From assembly GCA_030018435.1 (NCBI GenBank), contig JASEEY010000003.1, positions 34,950 to 98,949 of the forward strand: a stretch of DNA of 64,000 nt. Direction: 5' to 3'. The DNA comes from Methanocellales archaeon. Lineage in GTDB: Archaea > Halobacteriota > UBA148 > JAUWXC01. Shown here in pieces: positions 54,216-63,630 of the stretch (position 1 is its first letter; the number at the start of each line of letters is the position of its first letter). The notes under the pieces are model-generated. The model saw nothing but the letters and a program-made list of their open reading frames with translations, was not told where the DNA came from and did not search any database. The position numbers and the translations under genes are program-made.

Positions 54216-55824
54216 CTGGTTTGCACATATATGGGCCAATGCGCTCGTAGCCAAGTTTCCTGTAATACTCTCTCACACCTATTCCGCTGGTAACCGCGAT
54301 TTTCTCAAGTCCTTCCTCCGCGGCAATGCGCTCTGCCTCGTGCAATAACTCTTCCCCATACCCTCTGTGTTGCCATTCATCTTTTGCCCTTGAGCCTATT
54401 GGGACCATTGGACCATAGATATGCAGCTCGCGAACCAATGCTGCACCCTTCAACTCGGGCCTATGTGGATCGTGAGGAAATCTGAGTCTCAAAAATCCTA
54501 TTAGAATGTCATTTTGGCGCTCCGAAGGAATTTCAACATCCTCAAAGGATATGAAATGTTCTGTGCCACCGCACGCTTCATATCTCTCAACCATCAATTT
54601 GATGTGTTCTGGCTTGGGTGTCATTCCTCTCAGCAGTGCATGTCCTACTTCGCGGCACCTGATGCACTGGCATTTCTCACCCAGCTCGTGTAGTCTAGCC
54701 ACTGCAAGTTGTCTGATGTTGCCCTTTGTCACTCCTGCCCTAATCAAACGCGCTGGAATATCGCGTTGAATCCGCTGCAGTCTCGTCCACCTAGGGAGCA
54801 TCATCTTTGCCCTTGCGATTAGTTCTACGGCAACATCATTCATCAGCGGCTCGTATTCGCCCTTCCGCCACATTTCGTACAACTGCGTTCCCTGTACGAT
54901 CAGCGTCGGATATATCTTCAGATAGTCTGGTTTAAATCTCGGATCAGAGAATATGCGCTGAAACATTTTAAGATCGCTCTCAAAGGATGAGCCGGGCAAC
55001 CCAGGCATTAAATGGAAACCCACCTTAAGCCCGCTATCCCTCAGCACAGTATTCGCCTCTACAACGTCTGCAACGGTGTGCCCCCTTTGCATCCGCCTTA
55101 GTACAAAATCATAAACGCTTTGAACGCCCAGTTCTACCTTAGTGGCGCCCATTTTGAGCATTCTGTCCACATGTTCCCTCTTCGCCCAATCCGGCCTCGT
55201 TTCGAACGTGATTCCCACATTCCTAACATGCGCAGTCTCATTGACTTTTTGCGCATGTTCTAACAAAATCATCACGTGCTTTTCGCATCCAAAATCGTTC
55301 ATTGCTTCCAGACATCGCCGCACAAACCATTCTTGGTAGCACAGAGAGCGAGAAGTGAACGTGCCACCCATAACGATCAACTCTACTTTATCTATAGGGT
55401 GTCCAATCTGTTTCAGCTGCATAAGGCGAGCTGTCGCCTGGCGATAGGGATCAAAATCCTGCTGGAATGCACGCAACGCTGCAGGCTCATAGCCAGTATA
55501 GCTCTGTGGGGACTCGAATATCGATTCTGGCCCGCCCGGGCAGGGAACACATAATCCGTGCGGGCATTTATATGGGGAGGACATCACCGCTACCACAGCA
55601 ACGCCAGAGATCGTCCTGACTGGCTTTCTCTGCAGCGTCTCCTTAACGAGCGCTTTCTCATCATCCTCAGCAGCAGCAAGTATATCCGAATTCCTAGGAA
55701 GTCTAGATAGGTTATACCGTGCGATGACCGCTTTTTTTGCCCTGTTTAGTTTCTCCAATGATGCGATATCTCCTGCAAGTATGAGTTTCACCAATTCCCT
55801 GCATGCTGATTGGAAGTCCATCAT
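54208..55824 (-). CDS. elp3: tRNA carboxymethyluridine synthase Elp3
   Basis: A 538-aa protein. Radical SAM cluster motif CPHGLCVPC (C-x4-C-x2-C) near residue 89, then VMGGTFTSR and EWFVRRC. The C-terminal GNAT acetyltransferase domain has RGYGEELLHEAERIA and REYYRKLGYER. It makes cm5U-type modification of tRNA U34. Length and layout are standard. Overlaps the roadblock pseudogene by 8 nt. Confidence 0.95.
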   Translation of the reverse strand: MMDFQSACRELVKLILAGDIASLEKLNRAKKAVIARYNLSRLPRNSDILAAAEDDEKALVKETLQRKPVRTISGVAVVAVMSSPYKCPHGLCVPCPGGPESIFESPQSYTGYEPAALRAFQQDFDPYRQATARLMQLKQIGHPIDKVELIVMGGTFTSRSLCYQEWFVRRCLEAMNDFGCEKHVMILLEHAQKVNETAHVRNVGITFETRPDWAKREHVDRMLKMGATKVELGVQSVYDFVLRRMQRGHTVADVVEANTVLRDSGLKVGFHLMPGLPGSSFESDLKMFQRIFSDPRFKPDYLKIYPTLIVQGTQLYEMWRKGEYEPLMNDVAVELIARAKMMLPRWTRLQRIQRDIPARLIRAGVTKGNIRQLAVARLHELGEKCQCIRCREVGHALLRGMTPKPEHIKLMVERYEACGGTEHFISFEDVEIPSERQNDILIGFLRLRFPHDPHRPELKGAALVRELHIYGPMVPIGSRAKDEWQHRGYGEELLHEAERIAAEEGLEKIAVTSGIGVREYYRKLGYERIGPYMCKPVK

Positions 55825-55827
55825 CTC

Positions 55828-56346
55828 TTACCATTTCTCCCAATGCTCTATCTTATCGCCCAATCTTGGTGGTGGTGTCGGCGCTTCATCGGGGTACCCA
55901 ACCGGTATTAACGCTATTGGGCGCACATGCAATGGCAGGTTTAGCAGAGATGCAACCCTTCTTTCATCGAATGCGCCAACCCAGCAGGTTCCCAAGCCTA
56001 AAGAATGAGCGGCAAGGAGAATATTCATGACAGATGCAGTAGCATCCTGAATGGCATAAAGCGTGCCCCTTGTTATGTATCGACTTTCAGAGCGTGCGGT
56101 ATTGGCACACACGACGATCACAGCCGGCGCCTCTCTCACAAATTCTTGGTTGAGTGCTGCGCTTGCTAAATCCCTGCGCCCTTCTTCGCTTGACACGATG
56201 ATGAATTCTCTTGCCTGTAGATTTCCGGCAGACGGCGCCATGTGCGCAGCATGAATCAACGTTCGGATATCCGATTCGCTCACCTTTTTCTCTTTGAACT
56301 TGCGTATCGATCTCCTGTTTTTTATCGCCTCTAAACATTCGTTCAT
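55828..56346 (-). CDS. Nitroreductase-family flavoprotein
   Basis: A 172-aa FMN protein from ATG 56346 (MNECLEAIKNRRSIRKF) with AGAAGGTGG upstream; the 219-nt track extension upstream is not supported. RRSIRKF and APSAGNLQAREFI are FMN-binding motifs; GLGTCWVGAF is typical of the family. Electron donor and substrate are unknown. It follows the ACT gene divergently. Confidence 0.9.
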   Translation of the reverse strand: MNECLEAIKNRRSIRKFKEKKVSESDIRTLIHAAHMAPSAGNLQAREFIIVSSEEGRRDLASAALNQEFVREAPAVIVVCANTARSESRYITRGTLYAIQDATASVMNILLAAHSLGLGTCWVGAFDERRVASLLNLPLHVRPIALIPVGYPDEAPTPPPRLGDKIEHWEKW

Positions 56347-56400
56347 AATACCACCTTCTCTATAATCTGGCCATAAACCTTTAAGGTTTAAGTTGTTTAT

Positions 56401-56910
56401 ATGTCGTTGGATGATCATATGAGGGTGACAATGGATCTGGAGCTTAAAGATATGCCAGGACAGCTGGTATTGGCTCTGCAACCGATATCTGAGTTCGGAG
56501 GAAACATCGTCTCCGTGATACATCACAGGGACAAAAAAACTCCAAGGGGTTTGATCCCTGTGCAAATCACCTTCGAGATAGATGAGGGAAAACTTGAGGG
56601 GTTAATCAATAGAATGAAGAGCGATGGAGTCACCATCGTTCAAGTCGGCGAGGACAGGCTTCTCGAGAGAGTCGTCGTGATACTTATCGGACATATCATC
56701 CACTCGGATATAAGAGATACCATAGATAGGATCGACAGTACAGGATACGCAGAGGTCAAGGATTTGGCGGTATCCATGCCAGGAGTGGATCAACACTCAG
56801 CTGCGAGAATGGTGATCAACGCTACGGGAAAAAAAGAGATGAAAAAGGCCATCCAACTGCTGAGAAATGTTGCGCACGAAAAGAATTTGTTGTTGATCGA
56901 ACCGATTTGA
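56401..56910 (+). CDS. ACT-domain regulator linked to homoserine dehydrogenase
   Basis: A 169-aa protein with an ACT domain (MDLELKDMPGQLVLALQPI and HHRDKKTPRGLIPVQITFE) and a C-terminal half resembling a second regulatory domain. It lies 12 nt upstream of hom. Archaeal hom lacks its own ACT domain, so this protein probably supplies feedback control. Start ATG 56401 or 56419. Confidence 0.82.
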   Translation: MSLDDHMRVTMDLELKDMPGQLVLALQPISEFGGNIVSVIHHRDKKTPRGLIPVQITFEIDEGKLEGLINRMKSDGVTIVQVGEDRLLERVVVILIGHIIHSDIRDTIDRIDSTGYAEVKDLAVSMPGVDQHSAARMVINATGKKEMKKAIQLLRNVAHEKNLLLIEPI

Positions 56911-56922
56911 AGAGGTCTAAGA

Positions 56923-57936
56923 ATGAAAAAAGTTCGCATCTTGATAATTGGATTCGGAGTGATAGGAAGCGGCGTTGCAAGAGTCATTTCTGAAAAGAGA
57001 GAATTTATAAGGAGCAAGTACGGCATCGATTTTAAACTGGTAGGGATTGGCGAGCACAACGGTTGCATTGTCTGCCCAAACGGAATCGATCCTATGAGGG
57101 CTTATGAATTAAAACGAGAGAGTACGCTGAATAGGCATCCCTGCTGGAAGGATAAGATGAACAGCATCGATCTCATAAAAGAGGCCAATGCGGACATCGT
57201 AATAGAGGCGACGCCCACGAATATCAACTCCGGCGAACCCGGTTTATCGCATATGATGACTGCTTTTAACGCAAAAAAGCACGTAGTCACCTCCAATAAA
57301 GGTCCTCCGGCAGTTGCATTTCAAAATTTAAGGAAGACGGCTGAGAAGAACGGTGTTCAATTTAGATTTGAGGGTTCTGTAGGAGGGGCGATGCCCGTAT
57401 TAAACCTCGTGAGAGATACGTTGCAAGCGAATGAAATACTTGGCATCGAGGGCATCTTGAATGGCACATGCAATTACATACTGACCAGGATGTCCACCGA
57501 AGGGTTGCCATATGAACACGTCTTATCCGAGGCACAGGAGCTTGGTATCGCAGAAGCAGATCCTACCTATGACGTTGAAGGTATCGATACCGCCTGCAAG
57601 TTGGTGATTCTCGCAAACGCGATCTTCGGCATGAACGTAAGCTACAAAGACGTAGATGTGACAGGTATTACTCAGATAACTCCCGAGGCATTGAAATTGG
57701 CTTCTGACGATGGCTATGTCATAAAGTTGATCGGCGAGATTCAGGATAAAAACAGGCCGATGGTTGCGCCTCGCCTGGTTCCAAAGGGCCATCCGCTTGC
57801 GGTCGGTGGAACTCTGAATGTCATATCTCTCCGCACGGACCTAGCTGGAGAGATCACGGTAACTGGTAAGGGTGCCGGAGCGGTCGAGACGTCATCCTCG
57901 ATATTAAGTGATTTGATAGGCATCTGCGAAGCTTAA
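56923..57936 (+). CDS. hom: Homoserine dehydrogenase
   Basis: A 337-aa enzyme without a C-terminal ACT domain. ILIIGFGVIGSGVARVI binds NAD(P); HVVTSNKGPPAVAF and EGILNGTCNYILTRM are catalytic-domain signatures. It reduces aspartate semialdehyde to homoserine for threonine and methionine. The stop codon lies inside a copy of the 23-bp repeat. Confidence 0.95.
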   Translation: MKKVRILIIGFGVIGSGVARVISEKREFIRSKYGIDFKLVGIGEHNGCIVCPNGIDPMRAYELKRESTLNRHPCWKDKMNSIDLIKEANADIVIEATPTNINSGEPGLSHMMTAFNAKKHVVTSNKGPPAVAFQNLRKTAEKNGVQFRFEGSVGGAMPVLNLVRDTLQANEILGIEGILNGTCNYILTRMSTEGLPYEHVLSEAQELGIAEADPTYDVEGIDTACKLVILANAIFGMNVSYKDVDVTGITQITPEALKLASDDGYVIKLIGEIQDKNRPMVAPRLVPKGHPLAVGGTLNVISLRTDLAGEITVTGKGAGAVETSSSILSDLIGICEA

Positions 57937-57950
57937 ACGAAATGGGTATG
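57925..57950. repeat. Dispersed copy of the 23-bp repeat over the hom stop codon
   Basis: TGCGAAGCTTAAACGAA then ATGGGTATG matches the 53747-53813 units apart from one G-to-A change and an extra G. Its TAA is the hom stop. Confidence 0.8.
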
Positions 57951-57957
57951 GTGGAAG

Positions 57958-59610
57958 ATGAAATTTATCGAATTCGCCAGCGTGTGTGAGAAAATAGAGG
58001 GCACGACGAGTAACCTTGAGATGACCAAAATCGTCGCTCAGTTTTTGAAGAATGCAGACGACCTAGAAATCGTTACGCGTTTTATTATCGGGAGCGTTTT
58101 TCCTGCCTGGAGTCCAGAAGAGCTGGGTGTGGGTCCAAGTCTGCTCTATAACGCGGTCTCGATGTCTACCGGTGTCAAGGAAGCGCAGGTCAAAGATATG
58201 GTGCGCAATTTAGGCGATACTGGCCTAACGTGTGAGAAATTGTGCGAAAAGCGAGTGCAACGGACCCTTCTTCCAACCGAACTGACTACCATGCAAGTCT
58301 ATAAAAACTTCGAGGCCATTGCCAGGACAACCGGTAAAGGATCGCAGAAGAAGAAGGCCAAGATGTTAGCTGATTTGTTCGGGTCAGCGAAGCCGAAAGA
58401 GGCACGATATATCGCTAGGCTGGTACTGGAAGAACTGCGGATAGGGGTTGGAGAGGGCATTGTGAGAGATGCTATCGCCCTGGCATTTGATGTGCCAAAG
58501 AATGAGGTGGAACGAGCATATATGCTAACCAATGATTTAGGGATGGTCGCAGCGACGGCAAAGAAGGGCGTAAAAGAGCTAAAAAAGCTGGATATAACGC
58601 CTGGTAGACCGGTCAAGATGATGCTGGCACAAGTAGCAAAGAGCATGGAGAGCGCGATAGATGAGATGAAAGAGGCAGCTATAGAGTGGAAATACGACGG
58701 GGCCAGGGTGCAAATACATAAGGTGAATGATGATGTCACCCTCTTCTCCAGAAGACTGGAGAATGTCACGAAGTCATTACCGGATGTCACGGACGTGATT
58801 AGAGATGTGGTTGTATATAAGCAGGTCATTCTTGAAGGTGAGGCGATCGCAATAGGAGAGGACGGGAGACCAAGGCCTTTCCAAGATATCCTGAAGAGAT
58901 TTCGGAGGAAATACGATATCGGGCAAATGGTCAAGGAGATTCCGCTCCATCTGACCTTGTTTGACGCCCTGTATGTAAATGGAAAGAGTCTGATACACAA
59001 ACCATTGAGCGAACGACGGCGTGTTCTTGAAAAGAGCCTAAAAAAGAAGGAGGATCCGAAAATAAACGTAACTCCTCAGACGGTTACGAACGATGTCAAG
59101 GTTGTGGAGGGTATTTACAAAGAAGCGCTCTCCGCAGGGCATGAAGGTGTGATGCTCAAAAATCCAAAATCAGCGTATACGCCAGGCAAGAGGGGTAAGA
59201 ACTGGCTTAAGGTAAAGCCAATGGCAGAGACGCTCGACTTGGTGGTCACGGGCGGCATGTGGGGGGAGGGGCGAAGGGCAAATTTTATAGGTTCGTATCT
59301 GCTGGCTTGTAGGGATCCTGCTACTGGCGACCTTCTCAGCATAGGTAGGGTTGGTACCGGGATGACGGATGAGCAGCTGGCGGAGTTGACCGGATTATTT
59401 AAAGACCTCATCGTATCTGAGAAAGGGAAAGACATAGAGCTGAAGCCGGAGATCGTATTCGAGGTGGGGTATGAGGAGATTCAGAAGAGCCCAAACTATG
59501 ACTCAGGCTTTGCTCTTCGCTTTCCCAGATTGATTAGCATAAGAGAGGACAAATCAGTAGAGGATGCCGACTCTATTGAAAGAGTGCAAGAATTGTACAA
59601 AATGCAGTAG
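57958..59610 (+). CDS. lig: ATP-dependent DNA ligase
   Basis: A 550-aa archaeal ligase. Adenylation motif I is EWKYDGARVQIHK with the active-site Lys near residue 244; later motifs are EGEAIAI, FDALYVNG, EGVMLKN and WLKVKP. The N-terminal DNA-binding domain precedes residue 220. It seals Okazaki fragments. ATG 57958 follows GGTGGAAG. Length is standard. Confidence 0.95.
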   Translation: MKFIEFASVCEKIEGTTSNLEMTKIVAQFLKNADDLEIVTRFIIGSVFPAWSPEELGVGPSLLYNAVSMSTGVKEAQVKDMVRNLGDTGLTCEKLCEKRVQRTLLPTELTTMQVYKNFEAIARTTGKGSQKKKAKMLADLFGSAKPKEARYIARLVLEELRIGVGEGIVRDAIALAFDVPKNEVERAYMLTNDLGMVAATAKKGVKELKKLDITPGRPVKMMLAQVAKSMESAIDEMKEAAIEWKYDGARVQIHKVNDDVTLFSRRLENVTKSLPDVTDVIRDVVVYKQVILEGEAIAIGEDGRPRPFQDILKRFRRKYDIGQMVKEIPLHLTLFDALYVNGKSLIHKPLSERRRVLEKSLKKKEDPKINVTPQTVTNDVKVVEGIYKEALSAGHEGVMLKNPKSAYTPGKRGKNWLKVKPMAETLDLVVTGGMWGEGRRANFIGSYLLACRDPATGDLLSIGRVGTGMTDEQLAELTGLFKDLIVSEKGKDIELKPEIVFEVGYEEIQKSPNYDSGFALRFPRLISIREDKSVEDADSIERVQELYKMQ

Positions 59611-59622
59611 AAAGCGGCTTGA

Positions 59623-60702
59623 TTAAGCAGGCCTCCCTGCTTTTTCTAATCTCCTGACATATGTCGAGATGGCCGCTCCAATCGATGCTATGATGACCGC
59701 GCCGATGATGGATGCCAAAAGGTTCTGAATCGCATTCATCGTGAAACCAGACTCGTTGACCGATAATACGTATTCGCTCCCACCCCAGAGGATCAGCCCT
59801 GCTGCAGATGTGAAGAATGGCAACACCCAATAGCGCCAGACCCTCTCTTCACTCAGATATGCATCGACGAGTCTGCCAATGGCGGAAAGCAACCCTCCGG
59901 CTACGAACCACCAGACCGAAGCGTTGATGAACGTTATGATTATTATCATCACCCCCTGTGGTTCACGCAACCAGCAGGTAATCAGTCCTTGAACGATGCC
60001 TATGAGACCAAATATCATCGCAGCTATATACGTCACAAACGAAATTTTTCCCCCATAAAATGAGCGTTTCAGATTTTCCGCAAAATCTTCCATGATGTCG
60101 TCCAGTCCAAATCCCCTGAAGAGCAGATAAACGCCTACGAAGGCCGTGATGGCGATGATTGCGCCCTGTGGATAGCCCACAATCAGCGAAATGGCATAGA
60201 TGATGCATGCTAGTCCAAGTGGTATGAAGAAAGCCCTGGATATCTTCGGGTCGCTAAACAGTTCTTTGATGACATAGTAGGTACTCTCAAGGTTTTGGCT
60301 TTGTTTAACGATGATGCGCCGCACGGTATTTACTTTGGCTCTTGATTCAATGATGGGGAGCACGAATTCGTCTTCCGCACCGTCAGTCACCACTATCACT
60401 CTGTCTGCTTTATATCTCTCCAGAATTGTATCGAGACGATCAGCTATAGCCAGATCTGACTGGACACCTACATTTTGGCTACCGCCGATCAACGCGACCT
60501 CGGCGTCAACTCCTCTCGCCCTGAGCTCATCGTAAGTTTGAATCGCCCCGAAGATGGTGTTGATATCTGAGTCCTCTGGATCAAAGAGCGCCAGTTGTGT
60601 TGCAGCTTTTATGTTGGCATCCCTACCAATGACAGGGCTTTTAATCCCAACCTTCTGGCCTATATCATCATCCCTGTCAATACAAATTACGAGAGTTTTC
60701 AC
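59623..60702 (-). CDS. DUF373 family membrane protein
   Basis: A 359-aa protein: soluble N-terminal domain (LVICIDRDDDIG and DRVIVVTDGAEDEFVLP, Rossmann-like with acidic motifs) and about six membrane helices in residues 165-350. The family is archaeal and of unknown role. It is not obviously linked to its neighbours. Confidence 0.88.
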   Translation of the reverse strand: MKTLVICIDRDDDIGQKVGIKSPVIGRDANIKAATQLALFDPEDSDINTIFGAIQTYDELRARGVDAEVALIGGSQNVGVQSDLAIADRLDTILERYKADRVIVVTDGAEDEFVLPIIESRAKVNTVRRIIVKQSQNLESTYYVIKELFSDPKISRAFFIPLGLACIIYAISLIVGYPQGAIIAITAFVGVYLLFRGFGLDDIMEDFAENLKRSFYGGKISFVTYIAAMIFGLIGIVQGLITCWLREPQGVMIIIITFINASVWWFVAGGLLSAIGRLVDAYLSEERVWRYWVLPFFTSAAGLILWGGSEYVLSVNESGFTMNAIQNLLASIIGAVIIASIGAAISTYVRRLEKAGRPA

Positions 60703-60750
60703 TTTAACTCCTACAAGGTATTGAAAAGAGGAATATAAAAAGATTCTTGA

Positions 60751-61608
60751 TTATAGCAGACCGGAGCGCTGAAGCAAGAGTAGGTCTTCTGTATCTATTT
60801 TTCCACCTTTTTTAAGCCTGTCATATATGTTCTCTGCCTTTTCCTTGGCTTTGGCCCTCTCCTCGCTTTCCTTGGCCTCCCTGCTCATTCTTTTCAGACC
60901 GGCAATCAACTTATTAAAATCTCTAACCTCCTTCTGAAGTTTGATAAACCTGTGATGATGTTCGTCGGCTGTTTCCTGTGCCTTTACAAACTCCTTGTGC
61001 ATCTCATCAGCTTCAGCACGTACTGCATCCACTTCGTTAAATGTGGCAATCATCTTATCATGCTGCTCTTGAGCCAGATCAGCATATTTGGTGACCTTTT
61101 CGTGATATTTTGATGCCTTATCTCGCAACGTCTGCGCTTCCCCTAGCAGCGCTTTTAACTCTTTATCCTGCTCCAGTTGCGCTTTCTTCTTTAGAAATTC
61201 TTCTTGAAGTGTGGAAATTCTTTCAACAAGTTGCCGCTCTTTGTCAATGCTCAGCACCTCCGTCTGCTGTTTGAATTCCAGCAGATCGATCTCACGCCTG
61301 AGTTCATGTAGCGATCCTCCTCCTGCGCTCTTTCTTTTGCGCAACCTATCCACTTTTACATAAATCTTGCCTGCCTCTTCATTCAGTTCATCCCGCTTTG
61401 CTTTATATTGGCTAACCTTTTGATTGTATTCGTCCCTCACCTCTTTGAACGCCTGCGCCTCTTTTACCAAGTTTTTCATCCTCGCATTAAATTCATCCCT
61501 TTGCGCTGCTAACTCACTGGCTTTGGCATTCCATTCATTTCGCCCTTCTTTAGCCTTCTCGGCTTCTTTTTCCACTTTTGCCTTCCTTTTCAACAGCTCT
61601 TCTAGCAT
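60751..61608 (-). CDS. Coiled-coil protein (COG1340-like), next to serB
   Basis: A 285-aa protein that is almost entirely long coiled coil (residues 1-260, many E/K/R/L/A heptads), then a short C-terminal tail IDTEDLLLLQRSGLL. The archaeal COG1340 family is often annotated as phosphoserine-phosphatase-associated because it lies by serB, as here (9 nt after it). Function is unknown; a structural or scaffold role is possible. Confidence 0.85.
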   Translation of the reverse strand: MLEELLKRKAKVEKEAEKAKEGRNEWNAKASELAAQRDEFNARMKNLVKEAQAFKEVRDEYNQKVSQYKAKRDELNEEAGKIYVKVDRLRKRKSAGGGSLHELRREIDLLEFKQQTEVLSIDKERQLVERISTLQEEFLKKKAQLEQDKELKALLGEAQTLRDKASKYHEKVTKYADLAQEQHDKMIATFNEVDAVRAEADEMHKEFVKAQETADEHHHRFIKLQKEVRDFNKLIAGLKRMSREAKESEERAKAKEKAENIYDRLKKGGKIDTEDLLLLQRSGLL

Positions 61609-61617
61609 GCCATTCTC

Positions 61618-62271
61618 CTACAACAAAGGGATCAACAATTCTAAGTCCTTTTGGTCGATCACCACATCCGCCACATTCTTTAGCACAGGATCTGCATTAA
61701 AGGCTATCGAAAGCCCAACCTTCTCGAACATACCCAAATCGTTTGCTCCATCCCCCACAACTATGCAGTCCTGAAGCGATACACCCTCTGATTTCGCTAT
61801 CTGCTCTAACACGCGTAACTTCGCATTCTGCTCTGTCAAAGGTCCCCTTACCTCGCCGGTCACCACCCCATCTTTGATTACCAGCTCGTTGGCGACTATG
61901 TGATCCAGATTAAGTTTCTCATCGACCTTATGCACGACATTCATGAAACTCCCGGTGATCGCTATGACTTTATACCCCTTGGACCTTGCCTCTTTAAGTA
62001 GGTGCCTAGCTCCTGGCATTATTGGGATGCGTTTCGCTACTCTGACAATCTCGGTTTCAGGCAATCCACGCAAAAGTCGCACCCTTTTTCTAAGAGCCTC
62101 ACCAAAGTCAATTTCTCCCCTCATAGCCAGGCTGGTGATACCAGCAACCTCTTCGCCGACGCCTGCGACCTTAGCAAGTTCATTGATTATTTCAGCATCA
62201 ACAAGAGTACTGTCCACATCAAACACGATCAGTTTACGCCGCCGCACATTACCACCTAAACGGGAGATCAT
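61618..62271 (-). CDS. serB: Phosphoserine phosphatase
   Basis: A HAD hydrolase of about 217 aa from ATG 62271 (the ORF track starts at 62289). FDVDSTLVD is the nucleophile motif; AITGSFM and [12 protein letters not shown] complete the active site. Last step of serine synthesis; glyA, upstream on the same strand and overlapping by about 23 nt, then uses the serine. Confidence 0.92.
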   Translation of the reverse strand: MISRLGGNVRRRKLIVFDVDSTLVDAEIINELAKVAGVGEEVAGITSLAMRGEIDFGEALRKRVRLLRGLPETEIVRVAKRIPIMPGARHLLKEARSKGYKVIAITGSFMNVVHKVDEKLNLDHIVANELVIKDGVVTGEVRGPLTEQNAKLRVLEQIAKSEGVSLQDCIVVGDGANDLGMFEKVGLSIAFNADPVLKNVADVVIDQKDLELLIPLL

Positions 62272-63520
62272 AGGCCCCCTCGCCGTCAAAACAATAATGA
62301 ACCTTTTGGTAATCTTTTCTCAGGGATATCACGTCATTTTTAACTCTTTCGGGCTTCTCCTCGTCGATTACGATGCGCTTAATGAGATCCGCTATCCCTT
62401 TCATCTCGGATTCTTTCATTCCCAAACGCGTCAATTCCTGCGTTCCCAAACGAATGCCGGATGGATCGCCAGGATTGTTCACATCATCCCAGGGGAGAAG
62501 ATTCTTGTTCGTGATGATGTTTGCTTTCTCGAGATTTGATGCTACCTTCGCACCTCCACCGCGTTTTGATACATCGAAGGCTATCTGATGTGATTGGGTA
62601 AATCCACTGTCCTTGCACAATACATCTAAGCCGCTGTCATACAATGATTGCGCAAGCACTTGCGCATTGGTTACCATCTGTTTTGCATAGTCTTCGCCAA
62701 AGGTGAGCATCTCTGCCAACGCTACTGCCAAACCGGCTTTGTGATGCAGGTGATGATTGCTCGTCGTTCCTGGGAAGACTGCATTATCCACAGCATCGGC
62801 GACGTCGGACTTGCATAGTATCAACGCACCCTGTGGCCCAGGAAATGACTTGTGAGTTGGACCCGTTGCGATATCCGCACCCTCTCGTAAAGGATCTTGA
62901 AACCGTTTGCCAGCGATCAATCCCAATACATGAGCAGCATCGTATACGATCTTGGCACCAACTTCGTCCGCCACGCTTCTTGCTTCTTTTACGGGATGCG
63001 GGAACAAGAACAGACTCGCACCAAACACGATAACCTTTGGTTTGACCTCCAAGATCTTTTTGATCATCAAATCCGCATCGACATTCATCTTTTTCTCATC
63101 GAAAGGATGCGTTGTGATTCTTAGCCCTCTAATGCCAGCCGCCGAAAACTTCGCATGACTGATGTGCCCGCCGTCTGGCACGTCTAACGATATCAGCAAA
63201 TCTCTTGGCTCCGCGAGCGCAGTAAAGGCAGCAAGGTTTGCGTTAACGCCGGATACTGGTTGAACGTTCACGTGCTCCGCGTCAAACAGACGTTTTGCCA
63301 ATTCTATTGCCTTCGCCTCGATCTGGTCGATGTACTTACAGCCCTGATAGTATCTATGCCCCACCTTCCCCTCGGCATACCTGTGCCCTAAGTCAGATGC
63401 GATCAATCGCCTAACAGTCGGACTGGTAACGTTTTCGCTGGCAATCATTGGTAGCGAGTTTTTGAATAATTCGTGATGCGCTTTTGTGGCATCCATGATA
63501 TATCGTACATCCGAGTTCAT
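62249..63520 (-). CDS. glyA: Serine hydroxymethyltransferase
   Basis: A 423-aa PLP enzyme of the archaeal type. The PLP Lys is in [17 protein letters not shown]; other motifs are [15 protein letters not shown] and [16 protein letters not shown]. In H4MPT archaea it transfers the serine C3 unit to H4MPT, making methylene-H4MPT, the substrate of Mtd encoded divergently next door. Overlaps serB. Confidence 0.94.
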   Translation of the reverse strand: MNSDVRYIMDATKAHHELFKNSLPMIASENVTSPTVRRLIASDLGHRYAEGKVGHRYYQGCKYIDQIEAKAIELAKRLFDAEHVNVQPVSGVNANLAAFTALAEPRDLLISLDVPDGGHISHAKFSAAGIRGLRITTHPFDEKKMNVDADLMIKKILEVKPKVIVFGASLFLFPHPVKEARSVADEVGAKIVYDAAHVLGLIAGKRFQDPLREGADIATGPTHKSFPGPQGALILCKSDVADAVDNAVFPGTTSNHHLHHKAGLAVALAEMLTFGEDYAKQMVTNAQVLAQSLYDSGLDVLCKDSGFTQSHQIAFDVSKRGGGAKVASNLEKANIITNKNLLPWDDVNNPGDPSGIRLGTQELTRLGMKESEMKGIADLIKRIVIDEEKPERVKNDVISLRKDYQKVHYCFDGEGAYDLPFRW

Positions 63521-63582
63521 TATAATCCCGTCTGGGGTTGAGTAGTAGAGACTACAGGGCTTAAAATTTTCTCTGATAGTAG

Positions 63583-63592
63583 TTATATTTAA
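63583..63592 (+). promoter_or_regulatory. Putative TATA box for mtd
   Basis: TTATATTTAA about 39 nt upstream of ATG 63631 in the 110-bp spacer between divergent glyA and mtd. Position fits an archaeal core promoter. Confidence 0.45.
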
Positions 63593-63630
63593 TCGTTAGC
63601 GCCTTTATATGATTGTTAGGAGAGGACACC

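Noticed and set aside
58299-59000. Minus-strand ORF of 233 aa inside the DNA ligase gene
   Set aside because: Antisense to an intact ligase whose motifs are all in the plus frame; no own features.
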